From: Ruegeria atlantica | Lineage (GTDB): Bacteria; Pseudomonadota; Alphaproteobacteria; Rhodobacterales; Rhodobacteraceae | Direction of reading: 5' to 3' | DNA length: 64,000 bases | Assembly: GCF_013032455.1 (NCBI RefSeq) | Contig: NZ_WQCF01000004.1 | Coordinates: forward strand, 62,001 to 126,000 | In this document: positions 54,747-64,000 of the stretch, one piece after another | How positions within the stretch are numbered: the stretch's first letter is position 1 | How the letters are laid out: each line of letters begins with the position of its first letter | Program-made: the position numbers and the translations under genes | The notes under the pieces: model-generated | The model's input: only the letters and a program-made list of their open reading frames with translations | Databases searched by the model: none | Told to the model about the DNA's origin: nothing

Positions 54747-56006
54747 TTACAGGTCCAGTTTTTCGATCATCGCTTGGGTTATGAGGCAAACACCGCCTTC
54801 TGTGCGTCTGAACCGCTTGGCGTCAAGCTTTGGGTCTTCGCCAACAATCAACCCGGGCGGGATTTTCACGCCCCGGTCGATGACGACATTCTTCAAATAG
54901 GCCCGGCGTCCGACCTCGCAATATGGCAGAGCAACCGCGCCTTCCAACTGCGAAAAGGAATGGGTTTTGACGCCGGTGAACAGCAGGCAGCGATAGAGTG
55001 ACGAACCGGAAATGATGCAACCACCAGAAACCATCGAGGAGACGGCCTGCCCCCGGCGGCCTTCCTCGTTGTGGATGAATTTCGCCGGTGGCGTCAGTTC
55101 CGAATAGGTCCAGATCGGCCAGTCGGTGGCATAGATATCCAAACCCGGCTTGAAATCGGTCAGGTCTATATTTGCCTGCCAATAGGCGTCAATTGTTCCC
55201 ACATCGCGCCAGTAGGGCTTGTCCTCAAGCCCTGACATAACGCAGGACCGGCTGAACGGATGCGCCATCGCGCCACCTTCAGCGACGATCGCCGGGATAA
55301 TGTCTTTTCCAAAGTCGTGACTGGATGTCTCCGAAACAGCGTCGGCATGAAGAAGGTCATAGAGGTATTCAGCCTCGAATACGTAGATACCCATGCTGGC
55401 CAGCGACATATCCGGATCGCCCGGCATCGACGGCGGGTTGGTGGGTTTTTCAACGAAACTCAGAATCTTGTCTGTGTCGTCAACGTCCATGACTCCAAAG
55501 CCTTTGGCTTCTTCACGCGGAACTTCGATGCAGCCCACTGTTACCTTTGCACCGGATTGCACATGCTGTTCGATCATCAGTGAGTAATCTTGCTTATAGA
55601 TATGGTCCCCAGCCAACACGAGTATGTACTTCGGCCCATAGCCGCGCAGGATATTGATATTTTGGGTCACTGCATCAGCGGTGCCCTTGTACCAGTTGTC
55701 CTCATCCAACTGTTGGGACGCGGGCAGTATATCCAGAGACTCGTTGCGTTCCGCACGAAAAAAGCTCCAGCCCCGTTGCAGGTGCCGGATCAGGCTGTGC
55801 GCTTTGTATTGAGTTGCGACACCAATCCGCCGAATACCCGAGTTCACCGCGTTGGAGAGCGCGAAGTCGACAATCCGCGTCTTCCCACCGAAATAGACCG
55901 CCGGTTTCGCGCGGATATCTGTCATTTCCTTAAGGCGACTCCCCCTGCCACCCGCAAGGACATAGGCCATGGTCTGATTTGCCAATCTGCGGCGATCTTG
56001 TTTCAA
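54747..56006 (-). CDS. glgC: Glucose-1-phosphate adenylyltransferase
   Basis: 419 aa, committed step of glycogen synthesis (ADP-glucose from glucose-1-P and ATP). Motifs: [60 protein letters not shown] place the start at TTG 56006: GGGAGGA lies seven bases before it and the length then matches the family. The longer frame to 56069 would overlap glgB and add a 21-residue non-conserved leader. The C-terminal left-handed helix region is complete. Confidence 0.92.
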   Translation of the reverse strand: MKQDRRRLANQTMAYVLAGGRGSRLKEMTDIRAKPAVYFGGKTRIVDFALSNAVNSGIRRIGVATQYKAHSLIRHLQRGWSFFRAERNESLDILPASQQLDEDNWYKGTADAVTQNINILRGYGPKYILVLAGDHIYKQDYSLMIEQHVQSGAKVTVGCIEVPREEAKGFGVMDVDDTDKILSFVEKPTNPPSMPGDPDMSLASMGIYVFEAEYLYDLLHADAVSETSSHDFGKDIIPAIVAEGGAMAHPFSRSCVMSGLEDKPYWRDVGTIDAYWQANIDLTDFKPGLDIYATDWPIWTYSELTPPAKFIHNEEGRRGQAVSSMVSGGCIISGSSLYRCLLFTGVKTHSFSQLEGAVALPYCEVGRRAYLKNVVIDRGVKIPPGLIVGEDPKLDAKRFRRTEGGVCLITQAMIEKLDL

Positions 56007-56034
56007 CGGATGTCCTCCCAATGATGATTCCGAC

Positions 56035-58242
56035 CTAGTGGCGCTTGTATTCAAAGAATACTGTGGCAAGCGGTGGAACTGTCATCACCACAGACTGTTC
56101 ACAGCCGTGCGCTGCGATGTGTTCTGAATTCAGCCCGTCCCCATTGCCCTGATTGCTGCCACCGTAATACATGGAATCTGTGTTCAATCGCTCTATCCAA
56201 TGACCCGCCATGGGTACACCAACACGGAAATCCGTTCGGGTTACGGGTGTGAAATTGGCGACAACCAACACTGGCGGGCTGTCTTCCTTGCCATAACGAA
56301 CCCAGGAAAACACCGAGTCGCTGGCGTTGCCGCCGTCGATCCAGCGGAACCCCTCTGAACGTGTGTCTTGTTGGTAGAGGGCTGGTGTTTCACGATAGAG
56401 CGCATTCAGATCGCGCACCAATCTTTGCACGCCTGCGTGGTTAGGTTGCTCCAACAGGTGCCAGTCCAAGCTTTGTTCGTGGTTCCATTCGGCGCCCTGC
56501 GCAAACTCTCCCCCCATGAAAATCAGTTTTTTGCCGGGATGGCCCCACATGAAGCCGTAGTAGGCGCGCAGGTTGGCAAAGCGTTGCCAATCATCACCGG
56601 GCATTTTGCCCAGCAATGACCCTTTGCCATGAACAACCTCATCGTGGCTGAGGGGCAGCACAAAGTTCTCGGAAAACGCATAGTGCAGCCCGAAGGTCAT
56701 CTTGTCGTGGTGGTATTTACGGTTCACGGGGTCTTCGGTCATGTACCGCAGCGTGTCGTTCATCCATCCCATATTCCATTTGAAGCCAAAGCCCAGCCCG
56801 CCCTCGGACGTCATGGCGCAAACACCCGGGAAAGTCGTGGATTCTTCGGCAATTGTCATCGCGTCGGGATGTTCGGCATAAACGGCTTCGTTCATCTGTC
56901 TCAGAAAACCGATGGCCTCCAAGTTTTCGCGCCCGCCATGAACGTTCGGGACCCATTCACCTTCTTCCCGCGAGTAATCGCGATACAGCATCGAAGCCAC
57001 CGCATCGACGCGAAGCCCGTCGATGTGATATTCTTCCATCCAGAATTTCGCGTTCGCGATCAGGTAGTTGGCAACTTCGGCGCGGCCATAATTGTAAACC
57101 AGAGTGTTCCAATCAGGGTGATACCCCTCTTTCGGATCGAGGTGTTCATACAACGCGGACCCATCGAACCGCCCCAAGCCGTGCGAATCGGATGGGAAAT
57201 GGCCAGGCACCCAGTCGATGATCAAGCCCATGTCAGCCTGATGGCACGCATCCACCAGCGCGCGAAAATCATCGGGTGTTCCGAACCGCGCAGTTGGCGC
57301 GAATAATCCAACGGGCTGATACCCCCATGAGCCGCCAAAGGGATATTCCGAGATCGGGGTCAGTTCGATATGGGTGAAGCCCATATCGCTGGCGTAAGCC
57401 ACCAGATCGCTCGCCAGTTCTTGGTAGCTTAGCGACCGGTTGTCTTGTTCTGGAACACGCCGCCAGCTTTCCAGATGCACCTCGTAGACGGAAATTGGTT
57501 GATCCACCCGATGGCGTGACCCTCGATTGGCCATCCAAGCGGTATCTGCCCAACTATAGCGTCCAAGATCGCGGACGACCGAGGCCGTTTTGGGCGGCAG
57601 TTCGGACCCGAACCCAACCGGGTCGGCCTTTTCCGGCATCAGATGCCCGTCAGAACCAACAATTTCGAACTTGTAAACAGCGCGGTCGCCCAGACCGGGC
57701 ATGAAAATCTCATGCACACCTGTTGCACCACGTCGCCGCATCACATTGCGGCGTCCGTCCCAGCCATTGAAGTCACCGATGATCGAAACCCGCCGCGCAT
57801 TTGGTGCCCAGACCCCGAAATGCACGCCATCGCAACCTTCATGAGACATGACATGCGCCCCAAGTGCACGCCACAGCTTACCATGTGTGCCCTCGCCCAG
57901 AAGGTATTCATCGATTTCACCCAAGACCGGACCAAACGCATAGGGGTCTGGCACTGTCCATGTATCGATTTCGCGCGTTAATCGCAGTAGATACGAGAAA
58001 CGCTTTTTTCTGCGCGGAATAAGCCCGGCAAAAACTCCGCTGTCTTCGTCGACCCGAGACAGGGCGCACAGCTTTCGCCCGGTTTTTCGGTCCAGCACCT
58101 CGACCGTGTCCGCCTCGGGGTGAAAGCAACGAATGACCAAACGTCCACCGACCTCATGCAACCCAAGAACCGAAAATGGATCGCCATGCTCGCCCCGCGC
58201 GATGGCCTCAGCCGCCCCAGATTGGATGAGGTCGCTGCTCAT
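56035..58242 (-). CDS. glgB: 1,4-alpha-glucan branching enzyme
   Basis: 735 aa. Two N-terminal beta domains (CBM48 type, residues about 15-225) then the GH13 barrel: [15 protein letters not shown] (nucleophile Asp), [11 protein letters not shown] (acid Glu), [13 protein letters not shown] (third Asp). Full length for GlgB. ATG overlaps the glgP stop by 4 bp. Confidence 0.96.
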   Translation of the reverse strand: MSSDLIQSGAAEAIARGEHGDPFSVLGLHEVGGRLVIRCFHPEADTVEVLDRKTGRKLCALSRVDEDSGVFAGLIPRRKKRFSYLLRLTREIDTWTVPDPYAFGPVLGEIDEYLLGEGTHGKLWRALGAHVMSHEGCDGVHFGVWAPNARRVSIIGDFNGWDGRRNVMRRRGATGVHEIFMPGLGDRAVYKFEIVGSDGHLMPEKADPVGFGSELPPKTASVVRDLGRYSWADTAWMANRGSRHRVDQPISVYEVHLESWRRVPEQDNRSLSYQELASDLVAYASDMGFTHIELTPISEYPFGGSWGYQPVGLFAPTARFGTPDDFRALVDACHQADMGLIIDWVPGHFPSDSHGLGRFDGSALYEHLDPKEGYHPDWNTLVYNYGRAEVANYLIANAKFWMEEYHIDGLRVDAVASMLYRDYSREEGEWVPNVHGGRENLEAIGFLRQMNEAVYAEHPDAMTIAEESTTFPGVCAMTSEGGLGFGFKWNMGWMNDTLRYMTEDPVNRKYHHDKMTFGLHYAFSENFVLPLSHDEVVHGKGSLLGKMPGDDWQRFANLRAYYGFMWGHPGKKLIFMGGEFAQGAEWNHEQSLDWHLLEQPNHAGVQRLVRDLNALYRETPALYQQDTRSEGFRWIDGGNASDSVFSWVRYGKEDSPPVLVVANFTPVTRTDFRVGVPMAGHWIERLNTDSMYYGGSNQGNGDGLNSEHIAAHGCEQSVVMTVPPLATVFFEYKRH

Positions 58243-60617
58243 GCCGATTTACCCAATGGTTTGGTCAGCACGCTATCCGTCTGCCAGATATCGCGGGCGT
58301 ATCCCCGGATCGTCCGGTCTGACGAAAACCAACCCATACTGGCCGTATTCTGCAGGGCCATCGCAGCCCAGTTTTGGCTGTTTCGATACGCGACATCGGT
58401 CCTACGCTGTGTGTCGAAATAACTATCGAAGTCACATGTGACCAAGAAATAGTCATGATCATAAAGCGTGCCGATCAGCGAGTGATACCGGCCCGGTTCC
58501 TCAGGTGAAAACTGGCCTTCGAAAATCTGCCCCAGAACGCGCTCCAGCCGTGGGCTGGCTGAAATTGCGGCGCGCGAGTACTCGTGCACCTTGCGACGTT
58601 CCATGACTTCCTGCGCGGTAAGACCAAACAAGAAGAAATTGTCCGAGCCGACATGTTCGCGGATTTCAACATTTGCTCCGTCCAGCGTGCCAATCGTCAG
58701 TGCACCATTCAGGGCAAATTTCATATTTCCAGTCCCAGACGCCTCTTTGCCGGCGGTCGAAATCTGCTCAGACAAATCTGCCGCTGGGATCAGCTTTTCC
58801 GCCATCGTGACGTTGTAATTGGCAGGATACACGACTTTCAGAAGGTCACCAGTCACGGGATCAGAATTTATGACCTTGGCCACATCATTGATGAGCCGCA
58901 CGATCTGCTTGGCAACGTGATATCCCGGTGCGGCCTTGCCCCCAAAAATCTTGACGCGCGGGGTCCATTCGAACCCAGGATTATCCCGCATCTCATTCCA
59001 AAGCGCGACAGTCTCCAGAATGTTCATAAGCTGGCGCTTGTATTCGTGAATACGCTTGATCTGAACGTCGAAGATTGCGTCGGGGTCAACCGAGACACCG
59101 CATTTGACGGCAATCCAGTTCGAAAGTTGCTCTTTATTGTGACGTTTGGCGGCACTGAAGTCATTCAGGAAACTTTGATCTCCTGCGCGGGCCTTGAGTT
59201 GTTTCAGCTGTTCTAGATCCGCCACCCAGCCATCTCCGATCTCGCGGGTGATCAGATCGCTCAGAACCGGGTTGCAGGTGTGCAGCCACCGACGCGGTGT
59301 AATACCGTTAGTCTGGTTGATGATCCGCGCAGGATGAATGCGGTTCAGGTCGGCAAAGACCGTGTCTTTGACCAAATCGGTATGCAAGGCCGAGACACCG
59401 TTGACCTTGTGTGCCATGATAAAGGCCAGTTCACCCATGTGGACTTCGCCATGCTTCAGGATTCCTGGGCTACCTGGAAACTCTTGTTGCTGTCGCTCGT
59501 CAATCGCTCGGATAATTTCCAGATGCCGCGGCAGAACACGACCCAGCAACCCTTCGTGCCAACGCTCCAGCGCCTCGGGCAGAAGCGTGTGGTTGGTATA
59601 GCCAAGGCAGCGACGCGCCAGAGCAATCGCCTCATCCAGCGGCAGGTCATGCTCATCCGCCAAAATACGCACCAATTCAGGGCCCGCAATCGCCGGATGT
59701 GTATCGTTGAGCTGAATCGCGACGGCATTTGGCAGTTCTCGAATGTCGCCATGATCGCTTAGGAAACGGCGCAGCAGATCCATAATAGATGCGGCGGTAA
59801 AGAAGTATTCCTGCTTAAGCCGCAGCTCCTTGCCTGCATCGGTGGCATCATCAGGATAGAGAACCCGCGAAATCGTACGCGCCAGTGCCTCTGATCGGCT
59901 GGCGGCCAAATAGTCACCTCTGTTGAAGCTCTCCAAATCAAATTCGTTCTCGGGCCGGGCTGACCATAGGCGCAGAGTGTTACCCCACGTGCCCTTCCAA
60001 CCAACGACCGGCGTATCAAATGCTTGGGCCAGAACCGTATCGGCGGGATGCCATTCCGCCTTCCCATCGTGATGGGAAACATAGCCGCCAAAGGCGATCC
60101 GGTATCGGACTTCGGGACGCTCAAACTCCCAGGCGAAGCGCTGGTTTAACCAGGTTTCCGCTTTTTCGACCTGCCGACCTTCGACAAAACTCTGCTCGAA
60201 CAAGCCATGCTCATAGCGGATGCCGTAACCATAAGCCGGAATGCCAAGAGTAGCGAGTGAATCCATGAAACAGGCCGCCAGCCGTCCGAGGCCGCCATTC
60301 CCCAATGCGGCATCAGGTTCGTCGTTGAATACGATCGACGCATCTTGGCCGAGTTCTGCAAGAGCTTCCCTAACCTCTTCCGTCAGCCCCAGATTCGCGG
60401 TCATGTCTTCGACAAGCCGACCAATCAAAAACTCCATCGAAAGGTAGTAAACGCGTTTTGCGCCTGACTGGTAAGTCTCACGCGTGCTTTCGAACCAAGG
60501 GTCAACTATGCGGTCGCGCAACGTTAAGGAAACCGCCATTCGCCAATCATAGGTCGACGCATGTTCTGCGTCTTTGCCGAGCGAATAGGTGAGATGTCTG
60601 AGGATTTGTGAGTGCAT
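58239..60617 (-). CDS. glgP: Glycogen/starch phosphorylase
   Basis: 792 aa GT35 enzyme releasing glucose-1-P from glycogen chain ends with PLP. GNGGLGRLAACFMDSLATL near residue 107, and the PLP lysine region EASGTGNMKFALNGALTIGT near 640. It is the first enzyme gene in the operon, two bases after the small HTH gene, so the degradative enzyme heads the biosynthetic set. Confidence 0.96.
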   Translation of the reverse strand: MHSQILRHLTYSLGKDAEHASTYDWRMAVSLTLRDRIVDPWFESTRETYQSGAKRVYYLSMEFLIGRLVEDMTANLGLTEEVREALAELGQDASIVFNDEPDAALGNGGLGRLAACFMDSLATLGIPAYGYGIRYEHGLFEQSFVEGRQVEKAETWLNQRFAWEFERPEVRYRIAFGGYVSHHDGKAEWHPADTVLAQAFDTPVVGWKGTWGNTLRLWSARPENEFDLESFNRGDYLAASRSEALARTISRVLYPDDATDAGKELRLKQEYFFTAASIMDLLRRFLSDHGDIRELPNAVAIQLNDTHPAIAGPELVRILADEHDLPLDEAIALARRCLGYTNHTLLPEALERWHEGLLGRVLPRHLEIIRAIDERQQQEFPGSPGILKHGEVHMGELAFIMAHKVNGVSALHTDLVKDTVFADLNRIHPARIINQTNGITPRRWLHTCNPVLSDLITREIGDGWVADLEQLKQLKARAGDQSFLNDFSAAKRHNKEQLSNWIAVKCGVSVDPDAIFDVQIKRIHEYKRQLMNILETVALWNEMRDNPGFEWTPRVKIFGGKAAPGYHVAKQIVRLINDVAKVINSDPVTGDLLKVVYPANYNVTMAEKLIPAADLSEQISTAGKEASGTGNMKFALNGALTIGTLDGANVEIREHVGSDNFFLFGLTAQEVMERRKVHEYSRAAISASPRLERVLGQIFEGQFSPEEPGRYHSLIGTLYDHDYFLVTCDFDSYFDTQRRTDVAYRNSQNWAAMALQNTASMGWFSSDRTIRGYARDIWQTDSVLTKPLGKSA

Positions 60618-60619
60618 GA

Positions 60620-60877
60620 TTAAACAGGGCCAATAGTTTTGGTCGGGTTGGGTTTGATTGCGACGCCTATGCCGTCAGACACACTTCCATAATTGAGGAA
60701 TTGAACACCTTCGGCTTCAAGCGTTGTGCGCATGGCTTCGATCATAGCGTGCTTCACGCCGCTTTTTCCGGCTTCAAACCGGTGAACGGTCATATGAGAA
60801 ACCCGCGACAAATCGGCAAATCCCTTCATAGACAATCCAAGCGCATTGCGGGCCATTCTAAGCTGTTCTGGTTTCAC
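60620..60877 (-). CDS. Small XRE-type HTH protein heading the glycogen operon
   Basis: 85 aa from GTG 60877 (GGAG five bases upstream); an ATG at 60916 is a weaker choice. Residues 1-60 form a compact Cro/C1-like HTH (KPEQLRMARNALGLSMKGFA, then HMTVHRFEAGKSGVKHAMIEAMR), and the family tail LEAEGVQFLNYG is typical of short phage-like regulators. Only two bases separate it from glgP, so it is translated with the glycogen genes and could control them. That role is inferred from position alone. Confidence 0.82.
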   Translation of the reverse strand: MKPEQLRMARNALGLSMKGFADLSRVSHMTVHRFEAGKSGVKHAMIEAMRTTLEAEGVQFLNYGSVSDGIGVAIKPNPTKTIGPV

Positions 60878-61041
60878 GTTTTTCTCCAGACTCTTTGGGT
60901 GATCGCAGATGAGCAAGGCTGCCCTACCTGAACTTCTTCAAAACGGGTCCAACACATCCGCGATCTACGCGATTTACACTCCTGATCGGTCAACCAGTAT
61001 TTCCTATCAAAAGTACGAGTGACACCACCCACAGATTTGCC

Positions 61042-62517
61042 TCAAGCCTCATCAACGTACGCGATAAGAGCAGCTTCGCAACCATTCTGCCAAACCATGT
61101 CGAGCCACTTGGAAAACGAACTGGAAAAAGGTTTGGCGTCCTTCAAGTCGCCGTAGATCCGACTTTGTTCCAGCCAGACCGCCGGGTTCGACTTGGCGGC
61201 AAGGGCTGCCTCACTCAGTCTATCCCAAATCGGATCATTCGCCTCGATCACACTACCATCTTCGCGTGTGCCAGCGCACATACGTGCCCATAGCGCCTCG
61301 ACGAGCGCTAAACCGGTAACGGAACGCCCAGCCTTCAACTGGTCTCGCAATATCGGCAAAACGAAACCTGTATGGCGCGCTGAACCGTCGAAAGCCACGC
61401 GTCGGGTCGTGTCCACAATCCTTGGATTTGAAAACCTGCTTTCAACGAGGCCTACATACTCTTCCGGACTTTTTCCGGAAACCGATGAAACCGTTGGCGC
61501 TATCTCTGTTCTCTGAACTTTACCAAAGAACTGCGAAACAACCGGGTGCCTCATACATTCGGAAATCGTCTGAAGCCCTAATATCTCACCCACATTTGCG
61601 AGCACTTGATGCCCGGCATTGAGGACGCGGATTTTCATAGTTTCAAAAGCATGAACGTCGTCAGTGAAGATTGCGCCAACCTCATCCCAGTCCGGACGCC
61701 CTGAGCAGAAATTGTCTTCAATCACCCATTGGCGATACGCTTCGTGGGTGACCACAGCAGCATCGTCAATGCCAAAATCTATGGCAAGTGCAAGTTCGCT
61801 TGGACCGGTCGAAGGGGCAATGCAATCCACCATCGAATTCGGAAATGTCGCGTTGGTGTCAATCCAATCGGCCAGTTCAGGGTCGGACAAGCGAGCCATC
61901 GAAATGACGGTTTGTCTAAGGACGTCACCGTTGCTTTGAAGATTGTCGCAACTTAGTCCGGTAAAGGGCGCATGCCCTGCGTCGCGTCGCATGCGAAGAG
62001 CGGCCACCATGGCACCAAAGACCGTTCGGGGCGCCAAAGGATTTTGGGCGTCGTGCTGAACGTCAGGGTGGTTGGCGTCAAACCCGTTCGTAACTGGATC
62101 AACGTAGTAGCCACTTTCGGTTACGGTCATAGAAACGATGCGGATGGCCGGATTCGACATCGTGCGAATTAGCGCTCCGTTGCCGTTTTCAATAGGCAGG
62201 TAGTCGATCATCGAGCCTATGACCTCGGCAGAGATTTTTTCCGGGTCGAGTTCGATCAGGGTCGTGAGGCAATCCTGGGCGAGAAGTTTCTCCCGCATTA
62301 CCGCATCATAAGGGCGTACGCCTGCCCCTATGATAGCCCAATCCTTGGCTTTGCCCTGTTGCATCAAACGGTGCAGGTACCAAGCCTGATGCGCGCGGTG
62401 GAAATTGCCGACGCCTACATGCAGGATGCCGGGTTTCAGCGCAGCGCGGTCATATCTTGGGCGTTCGACAGTCAATTGATCGAGTGTCGCATTCGAAAGG
62501 GAGATCAGCTCATCCAT
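61042..62517 (-). CDS. mtlK: Mannitol dehydrogenase family protein
   Basis: 491 aa long-chain polyol dehydrogenase (PSLDR). N-terminal NAD site HVGVGNFHRAHQAWYLH; the catalytic KxxxxNxxH set is in MKIRVLNAGHQ near residue 293. Oxidises mannitol or arabitol to the keto sugar with NAD. It overlaps the SDR gene by 13 bp and follows smoK-smoS, the order known in Rhodobacter. Confidence 0.92.
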   Translation of the reverse strand: MDELISLSNATLDQLTVERPRYDRAALKPGILHVGVGNFHRAHQAWYLHRLMQQGKAKDWAIIGAGVRPYDAVMREKLLAQDCLTTLIELDPEKISAEVIGSMIDYLPIENGNGALIRTMSNPAIRIVSMTVTESGYYVDPVTNGFDANHPDVQHDAQNPLAPRTVFGAMVAALRMRRDAGHAPFTGLSCDNLQSNGDVLRQTVISMARLSDPELADWIDTNATFPNSMVDCIAPSTGPSELALAIDFGIDDAAVVTHEAYRQWVIEDNFCSGRPDWDEVGAIFTDDVHAFETMKIRVLNAGHQVLANVGEILGLQTISECMRHPVVSQFFGKVQRTEIAPTVSSVSGKSPEEYVGLVESRFSNPRIVDTTRRVAFDGSARHTGFVLPILRDQLKAGRSVTGLALVEALWARMCAGTREDGSVIEANDPIWDRLSEAALAAKSNPAVWLEQSRIYGDLKDAKPFSSSFSKWLDMVWQNGCEAALIAYVDEA

Positions 62518-63275
62518 TGCCCACCATCCACGTTGTAAGTTTGTGCGACGATGTAATTCGCCGCATCACTTGCCAAAAAAACAGCCATTCCGGTCAAATC
62601 GTCGGGTGTACCCATGCGTCCGTAGGGTACGGCGGCATCAACTTCCTGTTTCTTTTGTCCGGGTGCCTTGTCTTCGTACTTCGCAAAGAACGCGTCCACG
62701 CCGTCCCAGTGCTCGCCATCGACGACACCCGGAGAAATTGCGTTCACGTTTATTCCGTGCCTGATCAGGTTCAGTCCCGCCGACTGAGTCAGGCTGATGA
62801 CCGCCGCCTTGGTAGCGCAATAGACCGCAACCAACGGCTCACCGCGCCTTCCGGCTTGGCTCGCCATGTTGATGATCTTGCCACCTTTCCCGCGCTCGAT
62901 CATGTGTCGGGCGACGGCCTGCATCGTGAAGAGCGTGCCCGCTACATTGATGTCAAAAGCGCGCTGATAGTCAGCGCGTTCGATTTCAACAATCGGGGCG
63001 GCTGTGAAAAGTGCCGCGTTGTTGACCAGAATGTCGATGTGACCGAATTCTGCCAACGTCGTTGTCACTGCGTTGTCGATGCTGGTCTGGTCGGTCACGT
63101 CCATAGCCACAGCAATCGCATTTTCGCCAAGTGCAGCAGCGCTTTGGCGGGCGCCATCTATATTTATGTCGGCGACGGCAACCCGAGCGCCTGCGTTGAC
63201 GTAGGCCTCCGCAAAGGCCCGCCCGATCCCTCGGGCGGCGCCTGTAATCAGGGCTGTTTTTCCAGCCAATTGCAT
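62505..63275 (-). CDS. smoS: Sorbitol (L-iditol 2-) dehydrogenase, SDR family
   Basis: 256 aa classical SDR. TGAARGIGR (cofactor loop), NNAA, and the catalytic YCATK with serine in NMASQAG. ADIN after strand 2 points to NAD. Closest in memory to Rhodobacter SmoS (sorbitol and galactitol oxidation). Its ATG shares one base with the smoK stop (TAATG). Confidence 0.9.
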   Translation of the reverse strand: MQLAGKTALITGAARGIGRAFAEAYVNAGARVAVADINIDGARQSAAALGENAIAVAMDVTDQTSIDNAVTTTLAEFGHIDILVNNAALFTAAPIVEIERADYQRAFDINVAGTLFTMQAVARHMIERGKGGKIINMASQAGRRGEPLVAVYCATKAAVISLTQSAGLNLIRHGINVNAISPGVVDGEHWDGVDAFFAKYEDKAPGQKKQEVDAAVPYGRMGTPDDLTGMAVFLASDAANYIVAQTYNVDGGQWMS

Positions 63276-64000
63276 TATTCGATCCTAAGGCCCTGAGCGT
63301 CGAACTTATGCAGCTTGTCCATTTGCGGGGTCAGGTAGATCGTGTCGCCATGCTTTGCCTGAATGTCACCTGTAATCCGCACAGTCACCATGTCAGCAAG
63401 ACCTGTGTCATGGACGTGAATGAAAGTGTCTGACCCCAAGTGTTCGGCCACGCCGACGACGCCTTTCCACATTCCATCAGTCATGCTGACATCGGTGTGT
63501 TCAGGACGAATGCCGATTGTGGTTGCCCCGTTTTTCTCGGCCTCAGCACCTGAGATCAGGTTCATTTTCGGAGACCCGATGAACCCCGCGACAAATTCGT
63601 TGCGTGGGCTGTGATAGAGCTCCAACGGTGAACCCACCTGTTCGATCACACCCGCCCGCAACACGACGATCTTGTCCGCCATGGTCATGGCTTCGACCTG
63701 ATCGTGGGTCACGTAGATCATTGTCGTCTTGAGCCGCTCGTGTAGTTCGCTGATTTCAAGCCGCATTCCGACACGTAGGGCCGCGTCGAGGTTGGACAAC
63801 GGTTCGTCGAAAAGGAACGCGGCTGGCTCCCGTACAATTGCCCGACCAATCGCAACGCGCTGACGCTGACCACCTGACAATTGCCCCGGACGCCGATCCA
63901 GATAGTCGGTAAGGTTCAGCGCCTTTGCGGCTCCTTCGATTCGGCGGTTTTGCTCATCCTCATCGATCCCTGCCATCTTCATCGGAAACGCGATGTTTTT
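63275..64000 (-). CDS. smoK: Polyol ABC transporter ATPase (partial)
   Basis: The visible 241 codons run off the right edge, so the Walker A part is not seen. Present are the signature [14 protein letters not shown], Walker [25 protein letters not shown], and a C-terminal TOBE domain ([10 protein letters not shown]). It belongs to the MalK/UgpC/SmoK class energising sugar or polyol uptake. The permease and binding protein genes should lie beyond the window. Confidence 0.9.
   Translation of the reverse strand, partial: KNIAFPMKMAGIDEDEQNRRIEGAAKALNLTDYLDRRPGQLSGGQRQRVAIGRAIVREPAAFLFDEPLSNLDAALRVGMRLEISELHERLKTTMIYVTHDQVEAMTMADKIVVLRAGVIEQVGSPLELYHSPRNEFVAGFIGSPKMNLISGAEAEKNGATTIGIRPEHTDVSMTDGMWKGVVGVAEHLGSDTFIHVHDTGLADMVTVRITGDIQAKHGDTIYLTPQMDKLHKFDAQGLRIE

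Noticed and set aside
62457..63296. 279-aa plus-strand open frame
   Set aside because: Opposite smoS, a clear SDR gene; no motif of its own.

Overview
The window looks like chromosome of a marine Alphaproteobacterium of the Rhodobacterales (Roseobacter group). The gene families point there: DUF1127, DUF2927, DUF1326 with DUF2182, a SmoK/SmoS/MtlK polyol module, a type-A RNase P RNA, and the high-GC, CTG/GGC-rich codon use of most genes. This is inference from family content; no similarity search was run.

Layout. 0-9.6 kb holds a META/YbaY-type envelope protein cut by the window edge, an SLC13 transporter, a YmdB phosphodiesterase, 5-formyl-THF cyclo-ligase, MgtE, two purine deaminases (guanine and 8-oxoguanine type), a HisN-like phosphatase and an XRE regulator. 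9.9-13.8 kb holds a quinone oxidoreductase, a LysR regulator, a DUF1127 protein, a Bax-inhibitor-1 membrane protein and a lipoprotein. 13.9-20 kb holds rpmG, a DUF1326-DUF2182-GYD set, the RNase P RNA, an AmpD-type amidase, a lipoprotein and gatCA. 20.2-23.8 kb holds a small secreted peptide, DUF4202, a ceramidase-like protein, a UPF0173 hydrolase, tadA and an RluB-type synthase. 23.9-29.4 kb is a compact six-gene cluster (tiny membrane protein, XpaC-like, TelA, DUF2927 lipoprotein, SPFH-GYF protein, zinc-ribbon membrane protein) that reads as an envelope-stress module and is the most interesting system here. 29.5-32.5 kb holds a nitroreductase, dtd, a glycerate kinase and an internally deleted CocE hydrolase. 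32.6-37.6 kb is a peptide-type ABC importer, followed by a phosphodiesterase-like protein, an esterase, an acyl-CoA synthetase and an ABC exporter.

43.5-47.6 kb differs from its surroundings. A tRNA-Gly gene has a 46-bp copy of its 3' half beside it. Long AT-richer non-coding stretches, a divergent WYL-regulator/DUF1579 pair, a double NTF2-like protein and an IS110-type transposase fragment follow. It reads as a degraded accessory island.

47.6-60.9 kb is a complete minus-strand glycogen operon in the order HTH regulator, glgP, glgB, glgC, glgA, glgX, malQ, pgm, with most junctions overlapping by a few bases. It covers glucose-1-P supply, ADP-glucose formation, chain elongation, branching, phosphorolysis and debranching. 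61-64 kb carries the 3' end of a polyol uptake and oxidation operon (smoK, smoS, mtlK).

No CRISPR array, prophage or intact insertion sequence was seen.
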